From positions 42,789,675 through 42,853,674 of the forward strand of contig OY759219.1 of assembly GCA_963662175.1 (NCBI GenBank): a stretch of 64,000 nucleotides of DNA, in the 5' to 3' direction. The stretch is from Aradus depressus (taxonomy: Eukaryota > Arthropoda > Insecta > Hemiptera > Aradidae). Made by a program: the position numbers and the translations under genes. Each line of letters begins with the position of its first letter. Position 1 is the first letter of the stretch. Under the pieces are notes generated by a model. The model was given only the letters and a program-made list of their open reading frames with translations. It was not told the origin of the DNA and ran no database searches. Shown in pieces: positions 22,250 through 32,330 of the stretch.

Positions 22250-22740
22250 CAATGTCAACTCTCCCTACATGTTACACATTTATGGAGGGTCAAGCACAAA
22301 AAGGATCACAGTTGGGACCAAAGGGAAACGTATTTTTTCTTTATATTTGGTGTCTAATTAGCTCAGGATCGCAAGTTGGAAATCTAGACGGGGCTCTTAG
22401 GTCTGATGTTCTAACTGGAAAATTAAAAAGATCCTTGAGCACGTCGTCCTTCGGGCCGGACATTATGTGATGTGATGAGCTTGTTAGACATCAGGTACTC
22501 TTTAAATACTCTTAGACAATGTAAATGGGAAGAGAAAAAACTTGAGATCGCTATCCTTCGTAATTGAAGCCCGGGCATGAGCCAAGGTAACTAAGCATCT
22601 AACTTATTTTTAACTATCATCAGGTACTCGTTAATGAGTCGTATCTAATGTAACTAAACCAGGGTAAGTGAAATTTCACTTAGGTTGAAAATAACTTTGA
22701 GCACGTCGTCCTTCGGATGGGACTTTCCCGATATATCTGA
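22250..22740 (+). repeat. Repeat units with SINE-like core (family B)
   Basis: Contains AGCTCAGGATCGCAAGTTGG, CTTGAGCACGTCGTCCTTC, CATCAGGTACTCGTTAATG and CACTTAGGTT. The core GTCGTCCTTCGGATGGGAC is shared with SINE family A, but the flanking words differ. Confidence 0.8.
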
Positions 22741-23144
22741 ATTCTATATTAAATAAAGCCTGAAGGTTTGCGGGCTGAGAGGTCTTTCTGAATCAGCTCC
22801 CAATTGATTTTAACTACAACGCAACTTTCAAAAACCAATATCTCGAATACTATTGCTTGTACAAGAAAACTAAAAATACCGGAAAACCTAGTTCTTTGTG
22901 AAGAATCTGAAGAGCGTAGTTAAAAATTTGTAAAAATTAAATTTTTTTACGAAGTAATTTTACTGAGGCGTGTGTTGTGTAAATGTTTAAACCTATTTCT
23001 GATACGTGTTCTTTTACCCTATTTTTAAATTGTCTATCTTCTGTTTTTCTTTTTTCTTTAGTGCTGTTGAGATGTTTGTATAATGTACTAGCAGTAATAC
23101 CCGGCGTTGCTCGGGGAACTTTGACTTTTCACCTAATATCTCTC

Positions 23145-23384
23145 ATAAATAAATAAAACAAACTTATTTTTGAAATATTGTCTATTCCACTAAAGATATA
23201 TATACATATATAACTACCGGTTTCGGCTTTATACCATCGTCAGGTCTAGTTATGAACTAACTGAAAACTTAGTTCATAACTAGACCTGACGATGGTATAA
23301 AGCCGAAACCGGTAGTTATATATGTATATATATCTTTAGTGGAATAGACAATATTTCAAAAATAAGTTTGTTTTATTTATTTAT
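23145..23384. repeat. Perfect palindrome, 116-bp arms and 8-nt loop
   Basis: Arms 23145-23260 and 23269-23384 are exact reverse complements over 116 bp around the loop CTGAAAAC. An RNA across it would form a long perfect hairpin. Each arm contains one hammerhead-like core (plus strand in the right arm, minus strand in the left), so this is an inverted duplication of part of a dispersed element whose unduplicated tail continues to about 23430. Confidence 0.97.
23275..23324 (+). ncRNA. Hammerhead-ribozyme-like motif
   Basis: CTGACGA (23286-23292), then TGGTATAAAGCC, then GAAA (23305-23308), then a self-complementary ACCGGT followed by A at 23314, the expected NUH cleavage position. Flanks can pair as stem I: GAC with GTT, an ACTA/ATA internal loop, then CATA with TATG. 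Stem II pairs GGT with GCC but leaves one extra U after CTGACGA, which is not canonical, so activity is uncertain. Hammerheads of this open-stem-I kind occur in Penelope-like elements and retrozymes. Confidence 0.35.
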
Positions 23385-23869
23385 TACAAGTTTCCACAAT
23401 ATGTCCGCGTTTCTCAACTTTGAAGTTATTAATATCTCTCATTCGAATCCAATTCAATTCTTCGACAGTACATTCCTGATGGTATAATTTTCAATTATTC
23501 ATATAGAATAAGCCTTATAGTACTTCAACAGCAGACACCACAGCTAGTATCTGCTTAATACCGGTGTACAGAAGAAGAGAAAGCTACATGTGAAATTCCT
23601 TCAGCTTAATGCACCCCACCCCTCAGGTTCAAAAAGTTGAAACGTCACAACGAATTTTCAAATTTTGTTTTGAAATTACTACATGTGAAATTCCATGACA
23701 ATCCGACCATTAGTTCCTATTCCTCTTTTTGGCCTTTAAGAATACTACATGTGAAGTTTCATAAAAACCCGTCGAGCCGTTTGGGCGTGATGCTGGAACA
23801 AACAAACAAATAAACCCCGTTTCAGCTTTATTAATGTAGATTTCTTCCTTGATAATTTTAGTTGAAGTC

Positions 23870-24360
23870 AAACGGAAACGTATTTTTTCTTTATATTTGG
23901 TGTCTACTGAGCTCAGGATCGCAAGTTGGAAATCTAGACGGGGCTCTTAGTTGTTTTAACTGACTTATATTATTTATTTTTTCAAATATCCTTGAGCACT
24001 TCGTCCTTCGGTTGGGATTTTCCCGATACATCTGAATTTGTCTTTGGTTCATCTTCATTTATGGTCGCTCCGATAGGGAGATAGTATGGTAGATAGTACC
24101 AACATTGCTGTATTAATTTGTTTTTCAGAAAATATGTCAAAACGGTACCTCAAAGCCCACTTATATTCCACATTTCTTCCTTGATAATTTTAGTTGGTAC
24201 CAAACGGTAACTTATTTTATCATACATATGGAGTCTATCGAGCTCAGGATCGCCACTTAGAAATCTAGCAAAGGCACTTAGGTCAGATGTTTTATTCGAG
24301 AAGATAAAAAATTTTTGTTTAATTTTCTTCAAGGCATGGATGTCTGATGGATGCAGGTCT
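23870..24360 (+). repeat. Repeat units of family B
   Basis: Contains ACGTATTTTTTCTTTATATT and GAGCTCAGGATCGCAAGTTG, duplicated from 22330-22400, then CTTGAGCACTTCGTCCTTCG, and GGAGTCTATCGAGCTCAGG that recurs in the array at 25.7-27 kb. Confidence 0.75.
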
Positions 24361-25469
24361 GTGGGGATCCTAGCGGGCTAATTTGGATAGGCGCAGATTA
24401 ATAATAATGAAGGTCGAGATTGCTGTGTAAGGAATAGAAAGACTACCTGAGGAAGACAATTTTGTTTTATAATGGAGGTGCTCATAAAAAAAACAGTCCT
24501 TGTCAATTTTTTACGATTTTGAGATTCCAGCGCATTCTTGTAGTAGAAGATGGTACTAATAACCCTGTTAATAAAGTGCAAATAAGAACGGCCACTGTCT
24601 AGAGTTACAGACCAGAGAAATTTGACCGGTTCTGCCAAAACAACCCATGTCAGCTGACAAGGGCATTTTTTTATGGAAATGATGGATTTATGAATAAATG
24701 TGTAATAATATCCTTTTTATTTTATATGCTTTCTATTTTTTCTTATTATTTGTTAGTATTTTTTGACAAGCTTCATAGAGTACTAATATTGTTCTATTAA
24801 AACAATGGATAAACAAGTTTTATTTCTTTTTGCGCCCATTTTTATTTCATACAACAACAACCCTTGTCAGGGGGTATGCAATTTTTGAGGGTTGGCTACC
24901 CCCCTTAAGCATAGTAGAGTTTGGCAAAATGTATGTCATTAGTTTACTTATATACCCAACTAAGCATCAGCAAAAAATCATTTGAATTACTTGAACCTGA
25001 AAGAAGCACAAACGTTTTTTCTTTTTCCTGAAAATTTGCTATTTTTGACTAGGGCTGTTTTTGTTATGAGCACCTCAATTTAGATAGGAGGTTTGTGAAG
25101 AGCAAAAAATAAAATAGTTGCGTAATTTGGGAGCTATTATTGGATAGAATTTCGGAAATATCCACAGCAAGGTTGAAATTCTTACGGTGAATTTATTTAT
25201 ATATGTTTTTGTTAATTAATATTAATTAGTTAACAAAAGGCTCTGAAGAACGCACACTAAATACGAAACCTTGGCAGAAATTCTTAGAGTTTGTTAGGAC
25301 CACGAGACTCATCTCTCTCCTCCTATTATACGGTTGGTCAATCCTGCGATATATTAATAAAATAGATATACAACAAAATCAACATACATATTAATATAAA
25401 TAAATAAATTTTTGATTATTGAATTGTAGTTTTTATTTCGAAGTATTGTGAGGGAGCTGAGAGTTAAAA
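24361..25469. other. No gene seen
   Basis: AT-rich unique-looking sequence with GTTATGAGCACCTCAATTTA near 25060 facing AATGGAGGTGCTCATAAAA at 24471-24489. These form a spaced inverted pair (TGAGCACCTC against GAGGTGCTCA), perhaps the ends of a small decayed element of about 610 bp. Confidence 0.45.
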
Positions 25470-27240
25470 AAACCTTGAGCACGTCGTCCTTCGGATGGGA
25501 CTTTCCCGATATATCTGAATCTGTCTATCAGTTTCAACAAATATTAAATCAATAAACCGTTAAAAAGCAGGAAATTTGAAGAATGGTATTTAGCCCGACA
25601 TTATTCGAAAAACATTTTTATTTCGATTCTTGTGTAGGATTCAGATACCCCGGTTGTTCATCAGTTTTAACAAATATTAAATCTAAAAACCGTTTAAAAG
25701 CGGGAAATTTGAAGAATGGAGTCTACCGAGCTCAGGATCGCCACTTAGAAATCTAGCAAAGGCACTTAGGTCAGATGTTTTAATCGAGAAGATAAAAATA
25801 AATTTGAGCACGTCGTCCTTCGGATTGGACCTTAGGCTATGATCGAGGGCCTTTTTGTATGTCAGGTGCTCGATAATGAGTCGTATGTTATGTAACTAAA
25901 CCCAAGTAGCTAAAATTTCACTTAGGTTCAAAAAACCTTGAGCACGTCGTCCTTCGGATGGGACTTTCCCGATATATCTGAATCTGTCTATCAGTTTTAA
26001 CAAATATTAAATCTATAAACCGTTAAAAAGCGAGAAATTTGAAGAATGGCCATTTAGAAATCTAGCCAAGTCACTTAGGTCAGATGTTTTAATCGGGGAG
26101 ATAAAAATAACTTGAGCACGTCGTCCTTCGGATTGGACTTCAAGCTATGATCGAGGGCCTTTTTGTATATCAGGTGCTCGATAATGAGTCGTATGTTATG
26201 TAACTAAACCTAGGTAGCTAAAATTTCACTTAGGTTCATTAAACCTTGAGCACGTCGTCCTTCGGATGGGACTTTCCCGATATATCTAAATCTGTCTATC
26301 AGTTTTAACAAATATAAAAGTTATAAACCGTTAAAAAGCGAGAAATTTGAAGAATGGGGTTTACCGAGCTCAGGATCGCCATTTAGAAATCTAGCCAAGT
26401 CACTTAGGTCAGATGTTTTAATCGGGGAGATAAAAATAAATTTGAGCACGCCGACTTTAAGCTATGATCGAGGGCCTGTTCGTATGTCAGGTACTCGATA
26501 ATGAGTCGTATGTTATGTATCTAAACCTGGGTAGTTGAAATTTCATTTACGTTAAAAATAACTTGAGCACGTCGTCCTTCGGATTGGACTTCAAGCTATG
26601 ATCGAGGGCCTTTTTGTATGTCAGGTGCTCGATAATGAGTCGTATGTTATGTATCTAAACCTGGGTAGGTGACATTTTATTTAGGTTAAAAATTACTTGA
26701 GCACGTCGTCCTTCGGATGGGACTTTCCCGATACATCTGAATCTTTCTTTGGTTGACCATCTTCGTTTCTGGATGCTGCCTATCTACCAACATAGCTGTA
26801 TTAATTTGTTTTTCAGAAAATATGTTAAAACGGTACCTCAAAGCCCACTTATATTCCACATTTCTTCCTTGATAAATTTAGTTGGAACCAAACAGTAACT
26901 TATTTTATCATACATATGGAGTCTACCGAGCTCAGGATCGCCATTTAGAAATCTAGCCAAGGCACTTAGGTCAGATGTTTTAATCGGGAAGATATAATAA
27001 ATTTGAGCACGTCGTCCTTCGGATTGGACTTTAGGCTATGATCGAGGGCCTTTTTGTATGTCAGGTGCTCGATAATGAGTCGTATGTTATGTAACTAAAC
27101 CTAGGTAGCTAAAATTTCACTTAGGTTCAAACAACCTTGAGCACGTCGTCCCTCGGATGGGACTTTCCCGATATATCTGAATCTGTCTATCAGTTTTAAC
27201 AAATATTAAATCTATAAACCGTTAAAAAGCAGGAAATTTT
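25470..27240 (+). repeat. Tandem array of composite units carrying the SINE core domain
   Basis: Two sub-units alternate. One has CTTGAGCACGTCGTCCTTCG, GATGGGACTTTCCCGATA and CTGTCTATCAGTTTTAAC (near 25471, 25935, 26244, 26696, 27136). The other has TTTGAGCACGTCGTCCTTCG, GATTGGAC, TATGATCGAGGGCC and GTCAGGTGCTCGATAATGAG (near 25801, 26109, 26449, 26561, 27001). The period is irregular, about 300-460 bp. The SINE core has thus been locally amplified in tandem. Confidence 0.85.
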
Positions 27241-27244
27241 AAGA

Positions 27245-27610
27245 ATGGTATTTAGCCCGACATTTTTGGAAAAAAAAATTTATTTCTCTCTCTTCAAGAA
27301 CTCTGAGCTCCCCCTCCATCTCAAGAGGCTCATTTATATGATGCTCATCAGGCCCATGTGGCTTTACGGCTGCTCTATCTGGGGTTCTGCCTCGGATTCT
27401 CAAATCAAACGTATACAGACACTCCAGAATCGGGCCTTAAGAATAATCACTAGTGCGCCCTGGTTTGTCCGTAACAAAACTATACACGATGATCTTGAGA
27501 TCCCTGAGGTGAAAAAATGTCTGCCTATTTGCTACACCAGTCTGCTGCGGACCATGCAAAATCATCAAAATCCAGGTGAAGCCTACACCCCACAGGTTCC
27601 CCCACTCTAA
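27245..27610 (+). pseudogene. 3' end of a Jockey-type LINE reverse transcriptase ORF
   Basis: The open frame encodes LPLHLKRLIYMMLIRPMWLY, then GCSIWGSASDSQIKRIQTLQ, NRALRIITSAPWFVRN and TIHDDLEIPEVKK. This is the region just after the RT thumb in Jockey-like non-LTR retrotransposons (the usual motif is IRP.W.YG...WG.A....I..IQ..QN..LR.I...PW...N..IH.DL). RT catalytic motifs, endonuclease and most of ORF2 are absent, so it is a 5'-truncated remnant, directly joined to the preceding repeat array. Confidence 0.85.
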
Positions 27611-28823
27611 TACCCTCACTGAAGCTGTGAACAGACCTCTCAGTTGTGTGTGGGCGGTCTCATATTTGATTATTTTAACTGTAAGAACAGAAAGAATTTT
27701 TTTTTACTTGACTAATGGTTGACTAACGTCGTATCTGATTGAACCCTACCTACCAACATTGCTGTGTTAATGTGTTTTTCAAAAAATATAAGCAATTGGT
27801 GCTATAAGAACCAGCAAGAATATATTTTCATCTTTACTTAGGGTTGGCTAGAAAGAGCGCTCTTTTAGACATGACCTCGTAGTTAAACCCGAACATGTGC
27901 CATAATTAACTACAAATTCTGAACTCAACCCCCCCCCCCCCCCCCCCCCCCCTCCGCTTCTATTGTTCTATGTATTAATGTATCTAGCCAGGTTTTTTCA
28001 CTCCTGAAATATCCGATATATATATCTGACCGTGATATTACAGAGATGGATTATTATTATGTTCCGGTTTATTGTATTTTGAAAGTCCTTCACCTCATTT
28101 GTTTCATAGTTGGTGAAACATTGAACATGGAACTTACGTAATATGTAGTTCATTTTTATAATATATAAAAAAACAAAATTTAATACTATTAACAGTAAAA
28201 GACTATGTTGAAAAGTTTAATGTTAAGTTTTTATGGAAATATCATTTTTTCCAAACTCCTGATTCCAGAAAATTAAATTCTGTCAGTGTGTGTGTTTCTG
28301 TGAAAACTCCACATTGAATTAATATTAATAATCTTTATTGAATGGACTGAGCTCAGTATACAATTTACAATTTGTTGAGTAAACTTATGTAAATGAAAAT
28401 GATTAAAAAAGGATGGAACAATATCCCTTCTTCTACATCTCCTTTCATTCTATTATTTTTCTTTTATCTGGGAAGTAAAGAAATCTTGAGCATAATAGCT
28501 TTTTTCCTAACCTCAAATCTTTTTTTTTTCATTTTTGTGTTGGTCAAAAAAGAATTAAAGTAAATTCTCTACAATACAATAGCGATTCTTACATTAAGCA
28601 GTGAGTACCTATGCCAATATACCATCAATATGAATGTTACCTTAATTTTTGTTTTAAACGCTTAATTAAAACAAACATATTTTGCATTTCATTTTTATGA
28701 ATGTAATATTAAAACAAAAATAATATTTTTTCGAATCTAATAACAGCACATATAAATTGTTTATTAAAATTGTACCTCTACAGTTATGTACGTATAATTT
28801 GTACTTTTTTATGTACATACATA
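27611..28823. other. No gene seen; C-run and SINE scrap
   Basis: Contains a SINE scrap near 27855-27900 (GAAAGAGCGCTCTTTTAGAC, GACCTCGTAGTTAAA) and a run of 24 C (27929-27952). The rest is AT-rich. Confidence 0.6.
27929..27952. repeat. 24-base C homopolymer
   Basis: Uninterrupted C on the plus strand. Confidence 0.95.
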
Positions 28824-29639
28824 CAATCAGTAACAAAAATTTTCGGACAATTTATAATTTTGTTTTTCTTTTGCAGTTACACATAGTTATATGGCAAAAT
28901 ATTTAATTCAAGCAAAGTTTTAAATTTCGAGATCATCAATCATTTCAAAACGCCGTAAAACAATTAATTAAACATTTACAGCTAATAGGAAATTTTGCAT
29001 TAATAATTGAAGACAAGAAATTCACGTAACAAAATTTTCTGGACACCTGTTGTTTGTTTTGTATACAAATGCGACTCTGATCATGATCTTTAATCCCTTC
29101 TCAACCAACCGGTAATACCGAACAAATGAAATGTGTTTATATCCTTCTATTAATGCATTCAGTAGTTATTTGTATTTCCTGCTGTCAAGATGGGTCGAAC
29201 ATCTTTTGAAGTTCAACAGATAATAATTTTTAATTATGGAAAAGGATTAAGTGTCCGCAAAATCGGTGGTTTGGTAGGCCGAAGTAAAAGCACCGTAGCC
29301 GATGTAATTCGAAGGTATAAGCACGAGGATCGGATAGATTTGAAATCTTCCTCTGGCCGTCCAAGAGTATTAAACGACCGAGAAAGGTGTAGCGTTGTCC
29401 GGAAAATTAAAAACAAGCCCTCGAGGAGTGCACCTCAGATCGTCGCCGAGGTATACAGAGAAACGGGAAAGAAAGTTCACCCACAAAATGTTCGAAGAAT
29501 TCTAAAAGAAGCAGGATATAATGGGAGAGTACCAAAAACCGTTTGTGAGTGAAAAAAAGATAAAAAAAAGATTGAGCTTCGCAAAAGAGTTCCAGAATCA
29601 TTCAGAAATTTTTTGGAGTAATGTCATTCATCTGCGAGA
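28824..29639 (+). mobile_element. Left half of a split Tc1-like transposon
   Basis: The outer terminal repeat CAATCAGTAACAAAAATTTT, then CGGAC, begins after TA at 28822-28823. A second, inner copy (CACGTAACAAAATTTTCTGG) lies at 29023-29044, giving the IR/DR layout known from Tc1-like elements. The transposase N-terminus follows. The matching right half with outer and inner repeats is at 40790-41627. The two halves are separated by about 11.1 kb of later insertions. Confidence 0.9.
29190..29639 (+). pseudogene. Tc1-like transposase, N-terminal half
   Basis: ATG at 29190 opens a 120-codon frame with two helix-turn-helix blocks: FEVQQIIIFNYGKGLSVRKI, and SKSTVADVIRRY for the first; RVLNDRERCSVVRKIKNKP and VHPQNVRRILKEAGYNGR for the second. 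These are the paired PAI/RED-like DNA-binding domains of Tc1 transposases. The frame stops at 29550-29552, but an adjacent frame continues as RLSFAKEFQNHSEIFWSNVI up to about 29638, so there is one frameshift. The expected next block (FSDES, second catalytic Asp) is missing at the breakpoint. The rest is found from 40790. Confidence 0.9.
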
Positions 29640-30849
29640 GTAGAAGGGAAATGGGGACTTTGGCGCAGTTGCTCCACATGACCTTTGACCCCACGGGGTC
29701 ACGTGACCCATCACCCCCACCACCACACTCCCACCCCCTCCTCAGCTCCGAATCACTCACCATCGTACATCCCCAGCTCAATAAGTTTCCACTCTCCCTC
29801 TAAACCTCAATAAGTTTCCGCTCTCCCTCTAAACCTCAATAAGCCCCCTCCAAATTTTTTTTTTGGACCAGTTGCTCCTCATGACCTTTGACCCCACGTG
29901 ACCATCACCAGCACTTAACTTACTTAGCACCTCTACTGTATTCCAATCCTCGCTGGAGATGAGAAGTAGTATGTAACATAACGTAAGTTGAATATACTGC
30001 ATGTTAGCCTAAGAATGTATCCATGGAAAGGTACATATAGATCTAAAGATTACTCCGCGTGTATGGGCGGGTATGTATGAGTAAAAGGTTTTAGAAGTAG
30101 AGAACAGAAAATTGGTAAGGACAAGTTGAGAAAAAACAATTAGACGATTGATGTGGGGAAGTAGAAGTGAGTCATAAAAATTAGGAGAAAGACCTGAGGA
30201 TTAGGTGTGGGTTGCAAAGTCTCTGCCGGATTGGAAGAAGTACAATAGGTCTGAGGAAGTAGAACTATTATAATTAAAGATTATGTTTTAGAATAATTGA
30301 TGTGGGTATGTGCATTGAAGATGATTTGAGGTGGGTAAGTTTGACTGACTCAGAGGGAAAGGCTAATGGACGTAGAATGTAGGTTTATGTATGGGTAGAC
30401 CGGGTTATGATGAAAATGTCAGACGATCTAGAGAGGTTGTAGGTGTTGAACAGGGGCGAAGCATGATGGTGCTAAGAGTAGTGGACTATGATGAAATCTA
30501 AAGAAAATTGCTTGGATGTGTGTCTGAGTAAAAGGTTTAAAGGGAGAATTAGGTGGGGAAGTATAAGTGAGAAAATTGAGATGGATTGGCTACGCCGCTG
30601 AAGATAGAGAGTAGTGAATCGGAGGGAGAGCGGGGGTATTGAGATGGGGAAGCATATTGGATGTGTTAATTGACGTGGGGATGTAAGATTAAATCATGAA
30701 ATAAAAATTGGTGAAGTATGAACAACAGGTCTCGACATGTTTGAAACATGTAAACAACGACTTAATCCCTACAGATACGAAGGTCATTTCCAAACCATAG
30801 TAGATGTTAAAAAAATAAATAAAAAACAAGAATTCACAAACAACACCAA

Positions 30850-31110
30850 AGGACAGCGTGCTCGGAATTGAAGATAAATATTTTTTCGCACATATTACTC
30901 CAATCGGACAACATACTCAATATGACGAGCTTTGAATTATATTTTTAAATGCAATACCATTCAAGGCACCGAAGGACGGCATGCTCGGAATTGAAGATAA
31001 ATATTTTTTCGCACATATTACTCCAATCGGACAACATACTCAATATGACGAGCTTTGAATTATATTTTTAAATGCAATACTATTCAAGGCACCGAAGGAC
31101 GGCATGCTCA
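30850..31110. repeat. 123-bp tandem duplication in the foldback element
   Basis: CTCGGAATTGAAGATAAATA recurs at 30861 and 30984, and a third partial unit begins at 31107, with GAAGGACGGCATGCTC at each junction. That word resembles the reverse complement of the SINE core. Confidence 0.92.
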
Positions 31111-31282
31111 AAAGTGTAGGTAGGCGATTTTTCCATCATAATACTCCAATTTTAAATAATACTGAATACAATGATGATGATGATGATGATAGGACATGAT
31201 AAGGTAGGCTACACGAATGCAGGGTTCGACATGCTTGAACACGCAAGTGCCTGTTCAAGGTCACAAAATCAGACTGAATTGG

Positions 31283-31510
31283 AGGGAGAACGGAAACTTA
31301 TTGAGGTTTAGAGGGAGAGCGGAAACTTATTAAGGTTTAGGGAGAGAGCTGAAACTTATTGAGGTTTAGAGGGAGAGAGGAAACTTATTGATGTTTAGAG
31401 GGAGAGCGGAAACTTATTGAGGTTTAGAGGGAGAGCGGAAACGTAATGAGGTTTAGAAGGAGAGTGGAAACGTATTGGGGTTTAGAGGGAGAGCGGAAAC
31501 TTATTGATCT
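31283..31510. repeat. 29-bp tandem repeat, about 8 copies
   Basis: Unit GAGGTTTAGAGGGAGAGCGG plus AAACTTATT. The same units occur inverted in the left arm (29775-29850) and again in the right arm (31625-31690). Confidence 0.93.
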
Positions 31511-31833
31511 GGGGATGTACGATGGTGGGTGATTCCCAGCTGTGGAGGGGGGGGGGGGGGGGTGATGGTCACGTGGGGTCAAAGGTCATGAGGAGCAACT
31601 GGTCCAAAAAAAAAATTTGGAGGGGGCTTATTGAGGTTTAGAGGGAGAGCGGAAACTTATTGAGGTTTAGAGGGAGAGTGGGAACTTATTGAGCTGGGGA
31701 TGTACGATGGTGAGTGATTCGGAGCTGAGGAGGGGGTGGGAGTGTGGTGGTGGGGGTGATGGGTCACGTGACCCCGTGGGGTCAAAGGTCATGTGGAGCA
31801 ACTGCGCCAAAGTCCCCATTTCCCTTCTACTTG

Positions 31834-31915
31834 CGAGGTAAAATAAACTTAAGCAATCCGTCCTTCGGATGGGATGTTAAGCGATGGTCATGAGCCTGTA
31901 CGATGTCAGGTCAAA
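31834..31915 (+). mobile_element. SINE family A fragment
   Basis: GAGGTAAAATAAACTTAAGC, CCGTCCTTCGGATGGGATGT, TAAGCGATGGTC and TGTACGATGTCAGGT match the SINE body. It abuts the foldback element and stops abruptly in unrelated sequence. Confidence 0.85.
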
Positions 31916-32004
31916 GCGTTTGAGCTCTCACATAAACACACGCATGCAATTGATCTCTGATGTTCACACGATTACAAAATTTTTAGTACATATTATTATG
32001 TATA

Positions 32005-32304
32005 CATATATTATATGTATAGGGAAGTAAACAAAAGTAAAGTAATAGTATATGTATACATATATTACATGGAAGTAAACGGACATGATCTGGAAACATT
32101 TATTTGTCGAAATATCGGAGAAAAAACGTTTAAATTAGAAAAATTGGGTACTTAGTTTCTTTAGAGGAAAGGTGGAGGGGATAGAGTAGGGGGAAGGGAC
32201 GGTTTCTGCCGAGGGTCAGCGCTGCTGTCGCTCTCTTCCAACGTCATATCACAAAAATCTAGTTTTCTGACATTACATGACCTGAGATTTCTTTTTATGT
32301 TGTG
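32005..32304. repeat. 300-bp direct repeat, left copy, flanking the Gypsy tandem
   Basis: This segment (CATATATTATATGTATAGGG to TTTTTATGTTGTG) recurs at 40433-40732 with no difference that I see. At the left it ends where the truncated Gypsy 1 begins; at the right it begins at the exact LTR edge of Gypsy 2. It is far longer than a retroviral target duplication. Confidence 0.95.
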
Positions 32305-32330
32305 CCGACAGGTGCATCAGGTGCCGCAAC

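Larger units (their letters stand above)
23083..23840 (+). mobile_element. RTE-like non-autonomous retroelement fragment (probable)
   Basis: It starts GCAGTAATACCCGGCGTTGC, a word common at the heads of RTE-type fragments in insects. It ends GATGCTGGAACAAACAAACA then CAGCTTTATTAATGTAGAT, a typical RTE-type tail. Inside are paired ACATGTGAAATTCC and ACATGTGAAGTTTC words. The palindromic element at 23145-23384 and its tail lie within it. No RT is visible. Family assignment is from motif memory. Confidence 0.5.
29640..31830. mobile_element. Foldback-type element with ~270-bp inverted arms
   Basis: The left arm (29640 to about 29915) starts GTAGAAGGGAAATGGGGAC; the right arm (about 31555-31830) ends with its exact reverse complement. 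Inside both arms are TGACCTTTGACCCCACG and repeated 29-bp units (GAGGTTTAGAGGGAGAGCGG on the right). Flanks CTGCGAGA and TTGCGAGG could be an imperfect 8-bp target duplication. The 1.6-kb middle has no recognised protein. Superfamily is unclear; an 8-bp duplication would be compatible with hAT but the termini are not typical. Confidence 0.8.

Noticed and set aside
29621..29803. Pro/Ser-rich frame in the foldback arm
   Set aside because: Lies within an inverted repeat arm; its content is simple sequence.
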